Below are positions 14,258 to 17,850 of a DNA stretch of 17,850 bases, in pieces. The stretch comes from an uncultured bacterium (GTDB lineage Bacteria > Patescibacteriota > Minisyncoccia > CAIUEV01). The notes under the pieces are model-generated. The model was not told the DNA's origin. It saw only the letters and a program-made list of their open reading frames with translations, and ran no database searches. Where the stretch lies: assembly GCA_903898335.1 (NCBI GenBank), contig CAIUEV010000115.1, positions 1-17,850 of the forward strand, read 5' to 3'. Each line of letters starts with the position of its first letter. Within the stretch, counting starts at the first letter, position 1. The translations under genes and the position numbers were made by a program.

Positions 14258-14713
14258 CTACTCGGCGTCAGAAGATTCCGAAGAAGGAACTTCCACGTCG
14301 GCAGCCGGAGTTGCGGTCGGCTCTTCCGTCGTGATCTCCGTCACAATTTCACCGGATTCATTAGTCTTAACCTGATCGAAAGATTTGGTCTCGACCGGTG
14401 TTTCCGCCTCGGTCATGGCCGCTGCGGTCTCCTCAACGGAAGCGGGGGCTTCTTCGCTGACTGAAGGAGCATTTTCTCCGTCAAAGCTGGTTATCTTTTC
14501 TTTCTCTTCCTCGGAGAGATTCTTGGTAGCCGGCTCAACACCTTCCAAGCCACCAACATTCATACTGTCAACCGATTTTATTTCGGCGTTGACCTTCAAT
14601 TCTTCAGTTGCCGGAGCAACGGTTGAGTCAACAGTCTCCGTCGTCTCGGTCACGGCCTCGACATTTTCTTCCTTTTTACCAAACAATTTGGCAAAGATTT
14701 TTTCAAACACCAT
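14258..14713 (-). CDS. Acidic disordered protein with N-terminal amphipathic helix
   Basis: The 151-residue product is not a family I know. Residues 1-14 (MVFEKIFAKLFGKK) form a basic amphipathic helix typical of membrane-surface binding. The remainder is almost wholly Glu, Thr, Ser, Ala, Val and Pro, with no predicted fold (PATEELKV, EEEKEKITSFDGENAP, TTEEPTATPAAD). The antisense strand is also open for 112 codons because of this composition, but the minus reading is preferred: it ends at a shared hairpin terminator, and the reverse reading would be a bare Ser/Ala/Val-rich protein. The ATG has no Shine-Dalgarno site. The 181-bp gap upstream is shared with the divergent nrdD gene. Confidence 0.65.
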   Translation of the reverse strand: MVFEKIFAKLFGKKEENVEAVTETTETVDSTVAPATEELKVNAEIKSVDSMNVGGLEGVEPATKNLSEEEKEKITSFDGENAPSVSEEAPASVEETAAAMTEAETPVETKSFDQVKTNESGEIVTEITTEEPTATPAADVEVPSSESSDAE

Positions 14714-14770
14714 CTTTTTTTGATTATTTAATTAAAGTGTTAAAATAAACGAGCGAAAATTTTAAAAACC

Positions 14771-14784
14771 TGATATATTTATCA
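14771..14784. promoter_or_regulatory. Small palindrome upstream of nrdD
   Basis: TGATATATTTATCA has 5-bp perfect arms (TGATA, TATCA) and lies about 20 bp before the nrdD -35. It could be an activator or repressor site; its spacing does not fit an FNR box (TTGAT-N4-ATCAA). Confidence 0.3.
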
Positions 14785-14802
14785 TTACCTAAAATTTTTA
14801 TT

Positions 14803-14830
14803 TTGGTAAAATAAAGTATGCTAGGATAAT
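14803..14830 (+). promoter_or_regulatory. nrdD promoter
   Basis: TTGGTA (14803-14808) and GATAAT (14825-14830) are 16 bp apart, matching consensus at four and five positions. The -10 sits inside the palindrome at 14819-14838. Confidence 0.55.
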
Positions 14831-14838
14831 TCTTAGCA
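14819..14838. promoter_or_regulatory. Candidate operator over the nrdD -10
   Basis: TGCTAGGATAATTCTTAGCA pairs at eight positions from each end (one G-T). It covers the -10, so a bound dimer would block transcription. It is not an obvious NrdR box. As RNA it would begin within the hairpin, so a DNA site is more likely. Confidence 0.4.
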
Positions 14839-14894
14839 GGCAAACCTTAAAAACTATCAAGTTCAAATATCTAAAAAATTAAAAGTGATTTTTT

Positions 14895-16934
14895 ATGCCA
14901 AAAATCAAAGAAATCCGCAAAAGAGACGGAAAGGTTGTTCCCTTTAAAAAAGAAAAGATCACCAAGGCCATTTTAAAGGCGGGTAGTGCCACCAAAGAAT
15001 TCGGCTACAAGATAGCGGAAGCGCTTTCTAACATAGTCATTTCTCAAATGGAGGAACAGGCGGAAAACGGCGTCTTGGACGTGGAAACAATCCAAAATAT
15101 AATCGAAAAGGTTATTTTCTCCGCCGGTTTTGAAAAAACATCTCGTGCCTATATCGTTTATCGAGAACAGCACAAAGAGATGCGCCAATTCAAAAATCTA
15201 TTCAAACTGGAAGGCTTGGTTGACGATTATTTGTCAGAGGACGACTGGCGAGTCAAAGAAAATTCCAACATGGGGTACTCCTTGCAAGGCCTCAACAATT
15301 ACATTTCCGCGGCCGTTACCTCTCGTTACTGGCTCAACAAGATCTATCCGAAGGAAATTCGCTTAGCTCACAAAAAGGGGGATATCCATTTGCACGATCT
15401 TGGAATACTGGCTCCTTATTGCTGCGGTTGGGATCTGAAAGATCTTCTGCTTTCCGGAATTCAGGGAGCGGGAGGAAAGTCGGAAAGCAAACCGGCCAAG
15501 CATTTGCGCACCGCGCTCGGACAAGTGGTAAACTTTTTTTACTCTCTGCAAGGAGAGTCGGCGGGAGCTCAAGCTTTTTCCAGTTTCGACACTTATTTAG
15601 CTCCTTTCATTCGCTACGACAAGCTTGACTACGATCAAGTCAAACAAGCCATTCAAGAGTTTGTTTTCAATATGAACGTACCGACCCGCGTCGGCTTTCA
15701 AACTCCTTTCACCAACATAACTTTGGATTTGAATCCATCCGGCGTGTTGGCGGAAGAAAATGTTATTATCGGCGGTCAAATCCAAAAAGAAAAATACAAA
15801 GACTTCCAGAAAGAAATGGATGTTTTCAACAAAGCTTTTGCCGAAGTGATGCTTGAAGGAGATGCGAAGGGAAGAGTCTTTACTTTTCCCATCCCGACCT
15901 ACAATTTGACTAAAAATTTCGACTGGGAGAATCCCGTCTTGAAACCGATTTTTGAAATGACAGCCAAATATGGCATCCCGTATTTCTCCAATTTCATCAA
16001 TTCGGACATGAATCCGGACGACGCCCGATCAATGTGTTGCCGACTCAGGTTGGATAATCGAGAGCTGCGAAAAAGAGGTGGCGGACTGTTCGGCGCTAAT
16101 CCGCTGACCGGGAGTATCGGTGTTGTTACTATTAACTTGCCGAGGCTCGGCCATCAAGCCAAAAACAAAAAAGAATTCATGGAAAAACTGGCCTACCTGG
16201 TCGATTTGGCAAAAGGCAGCTTGGAAATCAAACGTAAATTTTTGGAGAAATCGACCGATCGTCATCTTTATCCATATTCCCGTTTTTACTTGAGAGATAT
16301 TAAAGCTCGCAATGGTAATTATTGGAAAAATCATTTTAACACCATCGGTATTATCGGCATGAACGAAGCGTTGCTCAATCTGATCGGTAAAGATATTGCC
16401 AGTCCCGAAGGTCAGGCTTTCGCCCTTGAAGTAATGGACTTTGTGCGCGACAAACTGCGAAAATTCCAGGAAGAAACAGGAGAACTGTACAATCTGGAAG
16501 CCACCCCGGCCGAGGGAGTAACCTACCGCTTCGCCAAAAAGGATAAAGAACTTTTCCCCGAGATTGTCGTTAGCAATGAGGATAAAGTCAAGGAAGTGAA
16601 CGCGGCACCTTACTACACCAATTCGACTCACTTACCGGTTAATTTTACCGCCGATATGTTTGAGGCCTTGGAGTTGCAAGACGAACTGCAAAGTCGTTAC
16701 ACCGGAGGCACGGTTTTCCACGGTTTCTTGGGTGAAAAATTGCCGGACACGGAATCGGTGAAAAAATTGGTTCGCAAGATCGCCGAAAAATTCACTTTGC
16801 CTTATTTTACCATCACTCCGACTTTCAGTGTTTGTCCAAAACACGGTTATTTAGCGGGTGAACACGAATTTTGCCCAAAATGCGATCTTGAGTTAGAATT
16901 GAAAAAGAAGCAACAATCTAAAAGTTCAAAATAA
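14895..16934 (+). CDS. nrdD: Anaerobic ribonucleoside-triphosphate reductase, catalytic part, lacking the glycyl-radical segment
   Basis: This 679-residue class III reductase makes deoxyribonucleotides from NTPs without oxygen. Residues 4-95 are an ATP-cone regulatory domain (IRKRDGKVVPFKKEKI). The ten-stranded barrel follows, with 'DIHLHDLGILAPYCCGWDL' (C176/C177, the hydrogen-donor cysteine region) and 'SMCCRLRLD' (C381/C382). The C-terminus has the zinc site C647-H650-C660-C663 (CPKHGYLAGEHEFCPKC). The chain then ends in a Lys/Ser tail after C663. In the family the essential glycyl-radical motif (RVxGYL) follows directly; here it is absent and lies in the next ORF at 16958. The ATG has no Shine-Dalgarno site. 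A promoter with a candidate operator precedes it. The activase NrdG is not in the window. Confidence 0.95.
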   Translation: MPKIKEIRKRDGKVVPFKKEKITKAILKAGSATKEFGYKIAEALSNIVISQMEEQAENGVLDVETIQNIIEKVIFSAGFEKTSRAYIVYREQHKEMRQFKNLFKLEGLVDDYLSEDDWRVKENSNMGYSLQGLNNYISAAVTSRYWLNKIYPKEIRLAHKKGDIHLHDLGILAPYCCGWDLKDLLLSGIQGAGGKSESKPAKHLRTALGQVVNFFYSLQGESAGAQAFSSFDTYLAPFIRYDKLDYDQVKQAIQEFVFNMNVPTRVGFQTPFTNITLDLNPSGVLAEENVIIGGQIQKEKYKDFQKEMDVFNKAFAEVMLEGDAKGRVFTFPIPTYNLTKNFDWENPVLKPIFEMTAKYGIPYFSNFINSDMNPDDARSMCCRLRLDNRELRKRGGGLFGANPLTGSIGVVTINLPRLGHQAKNKKEFMEKLAYLVDLAKGSLEIKRKFLEKSTDRHLYPYSRFYLRDIKARNGNYWKNHFNTIGIIGMNEALLNLIGKDIASPEGQAFALEVMDFVRDKLRKFQEETGELYNLEATPAEGVTYRFAKKDKELFPEIVVSNEDKVKEVNAAPYYTNSTHLPVNFTADMFEALELQDELQSRYTGGTVFHGFLGEKLPDTESVKKLVRKIAEKFTLPYFTITPTFSVCPKHGYLAGEHEFCPKCDLELELKKKQQSKSSK

Positions 16935-16957
16935 CTAAAAAAACTAAAATTAAAGCT

Positions 16958-17113
16958 ATGGAAAATCAAAATGAAGAAAAAAACGAGAGGCAACGTTGTG
17001 AAGTTTATTCAAGAGTAGTCGGCTATCTTCGACCGGTAAAACAATGGAACAAAGGAAAGCAACAGGAGTTCGAGGAAAGAAAAACCTACGAAGTGGACAG
17101 CTGCTGCCAGTAA
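16958..17113 (+). CDS. Separate glycyl-radical domain of the anaerobic ribonucleotide reductase
   Basis: The 51-codon ORF encodes the missing end of NrdD. Residues 1-13 are a charged tail; then CEVYSRVVGYLRPV (14-27) holds the radical glycine G22, followed by WNKGKQQEF (30-38) and ERKTYEV. This aligns with the last 35 or so residues of intact NrdD proteins, such as the RVCGYL end of the E. coli enzyme. It starts 23 nt after the NrdD stop in a different frame, with no Shine-Dalgarno site, as for most genes here. It could be a separate radical subunit, comparable in idea to YfiD/GrcA for pyruvate formate-lyase. Its frame is open back to 16922, so a -1 shift (or a missing A in the run before the NrdD stop) would join the two with a linker of about 38 residues. 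It ends before a terminator. Confidence 0.85.
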   Translation: MENQNEEKNERQRCEVYSRVVGYLRPVKQWNKGKQQEFEERKTYEVDSCCQ

Positions 17114-17135
17114 TATTATGCGACACTGAACAGAG

Positions 17136-17166
17136 AAACCCCGGGAATCGCTCTCGGGGTTTTTAT
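17136..17166 (+). terminator. Terminator of the ribonucleotide reductase operon
   Basis: AAACCCCG (17136-17143) and CGGGGTTT (17155-17162) form a GC-rich 8-bp stem with an 11-nt loop, followed by T-rich sequence. Confidence 0.88.
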
Positions 17167-17244
17167 TTTGGCTTTTTAAAAAAAGATTTAGAATGAAAAA
17201 TATAAGAATCAATAAACAAAAAGCCTATAAAAACCAAAATAAAA
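17161..17244. repeat. Nested inverted repeat before the last protein gene
   Basis: TTTTATTTTGG (17161-17171) is the exact reverse complement of CCAAAATAAAA (17234-17244), and GGCTTTTT (17170-17177) of AAAAAGCC (17218-17225). The right arm ends just before the ATG at 17246, so pairing could cover the start region. AT-rich composition makes partial chance matching possible. Confidence 0.5.
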
Positions 17245-17245
17245 A

Positions 17246-17773
17246 ATGAATAAGGTTTTCGATGATCTCTGGAGAATCATTATTTATTCCTTGATTTCTC
17301 TCGTTGTCGTTGTAAACCTTCTTCATTATTTAAACAATCATAATTGGTGGAAAATCGAGGAAATCAAAGGCGAAGACGAATCGCCGGACGGTTCTTCGAT
17401 TTTTTGGTTTTTGGAGGACGCTAGTCAGGAACGACATCAAGCGCAAGCAGAACTTTTTGTCCATAATATTTTGCAGGAAAGAGACTCCGGTTTTTCCGGA
17501 TTTTTTCATCAAATTTTCCCCGGTCAATACTTTTTTATTCGTATCCGCTACGCCGACAAAACGGCTTATAGCCCGGTTTTTATCTTGAGAAACGGGGAGG
17601 TTCGTCGATTGAATTTTGTTTTTTCACCTGAGACAGAGACTCTAAGTTATCAAGGAACGACTTCCCGTCGAATAAAAATTAAAACTCGCCAAAAACCGGA
17701 ACCGGTTGGACAGCTGGTTTCTCTTGTCAGAAAGAATGCTTTTCCCGCAGTATTTTTGCAAAACTTAAAATAA
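17246..17773 (+). CDS. Membrane-anchored protein of unknown function
   Basis: The 175-residue product has one N-terminal transmembrane helix (about 9-28, IIIYSLISLVVVVNLL) with positive-inside topology, so residues 30-175 are probably outside the membrane. The outer part has an acidic segment (IEEIKGEDESPDG), a compact alpha/beta region (FWFLEDASQERHQAQAELF, then PGQYFFIRIRYADKTAYSPVFIL), and a C-terminal segment rich in Lys, Arg and Val. I know no matching family. The ATG at 17246 has an A/T leader without Shine-Dalgarno site. It lies between the reductase terminator and the tRNA gene, so it is probably transcribed alone or with the tRNA. Confidence 0.72.
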   Translation: MNKVFDDLWRIIIYSLISLVVVVNLLHYLNNHNWWKIEEIKGEDESPDGSSIFWFLEDASQERHQAQAELFVHNILQERDSGFSGFFHQIFPGQYFFIRIRYADKTAYSPVFILRNGEVRRLNFVFSPETETLSYQGTTSRRIKIKTRQKPEPVGQLVSLVRKNAFPAVFLQNLK

Positions 17774-17806
17774 TATAATATACATAAGGAGTTAATCGTT
17801 GTTTAT

Positions 17807-17850
17807 GGGCTCGTAGCTTAGTTGGTAGAGCGCCTCCATGGCATGGAGGA
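17807..17850 (+). tRNA. tRNA-Ala (GGC), 3' part beyond the window
   Basis: The first 44 bases of a tRNA are present: acceptor strand GGGCTCG, T8-A9, a D-arm (GCTTAGTTGGTAGAGC) with the conserved GG and A14, G26, and an anticodon stem CCTCC/GGAGG around ATGGCAT. The anticodon is GGC, which reads alanine GCC and GCT codons, with T33 in place. The variable loop, T-arm and acceptor 3' strand lie past the window end. A possible -10 (TATAAT, 17774-17779) lies about 30 bp upstream, without a clear -35. Confidence 0.92.

Noticed and set aside
14385..14723. Plus-strand 112-codon ORF opposite the acidic protein
   Set aside because: It is a Ser/Ala/Val-rich mirror of the minus-strand composition, with no leader signals, running into the nrdD upstream region.
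14771..14784. FNR box before nrdD
   Set aside because: TGAT and ATCA are separated by six bases, not the four of an FNR site.
16029..16631. Minus-strand 200-codon ORF inside nrdD
   Set aside because: It is antisense to the conserved barrel-coding region; codon structure belongs to nrdD.
40..17773. Alternative genetic code with TGA as glycine (as in Gracilibacteria)
   Set aside because: No gene here has an internal TGA, and two genes end on it with sensible lengths.

Overview
The window looks like a chromosomal segment from a Patescibacteria (Candidate Phyla Radiation) bacterium, probably of the Parcubacteria type. This rests on the mix of short secreted or membrane-anchored proteins of unknown function (IPT-like, LamG, tail-collar-like with HxH repeats, a 'YGFSLKYP' domain), a ubiquitin-like/G5/double-psi-barrel cell-wall protein, AT-rich leaders mostly without a Shine-Dalgarno sequence, and an anaerobic ribonucleotide reductase. 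TGA appears to be a normal stop: two small genes end on it and no gene reads through it. The taxonomy is inference.

Layout. 1-1035: secreted IPT-like protein, then a shared hairpin terminator. 1119-3564 (minus): tail-collar-like secreted protein, a single-pass membrane protein, and a LexA-type repressor whose own promoter is overlaid by a perfect 11-bp inverted repeat. 3660-4303 (minus): a two-gene operon of a secreted Cys-rich peptide and a small basic protein, both with strong Shine-Dalgarno sites. 4355-7542 (minus): HI0933-family flavoprotein and the translational GTPase TypA/BipA, separated by two tandem-repeat arrays that are inverted copies of each other. 7731-9908 (plus): LamG protein and a membrane-anchored protein. 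10135-11382 (plus): DEAD-box RNA helicase behind a long structured leader. 11513-13622 (minus): DUF4189 protein, the cell-wall protein, and a four-helix membrane protein. 13767-14177 (plus): coiled-coil protein. 14258-14713 (minus): acidic disordered protein. 14895-17113 (plus): anaerobic ribonucleotide reductase. 17246-17773 (plus): membrane-anchored protein. From 17807: a tRNA-Ala cut by the window end.

The most notable observation is the ribonucleotide reductase. The 679-residue NrdD ends just after its zinc-site cysteines and lacks the glycyl-radical segment. That segment (SRVVGYLRPV, then WNKGKQQEF) is encoded 23 nt downstream as a separate 51-codon ORF in another frame. This gives a two-piece class III reductase, or a single protein joined by frameshifting; a one-base sequencing error is the main alternative. 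No NrdG activase is in the window.

Regulatory DNA is unusually readable. Several promoters share an extended -10 with TGC before the hexamer, gene ends carry clear hairpin terminators, and there are candidate operators at lexA and nrdD. No intergenic stretch exceeds 300 bases.
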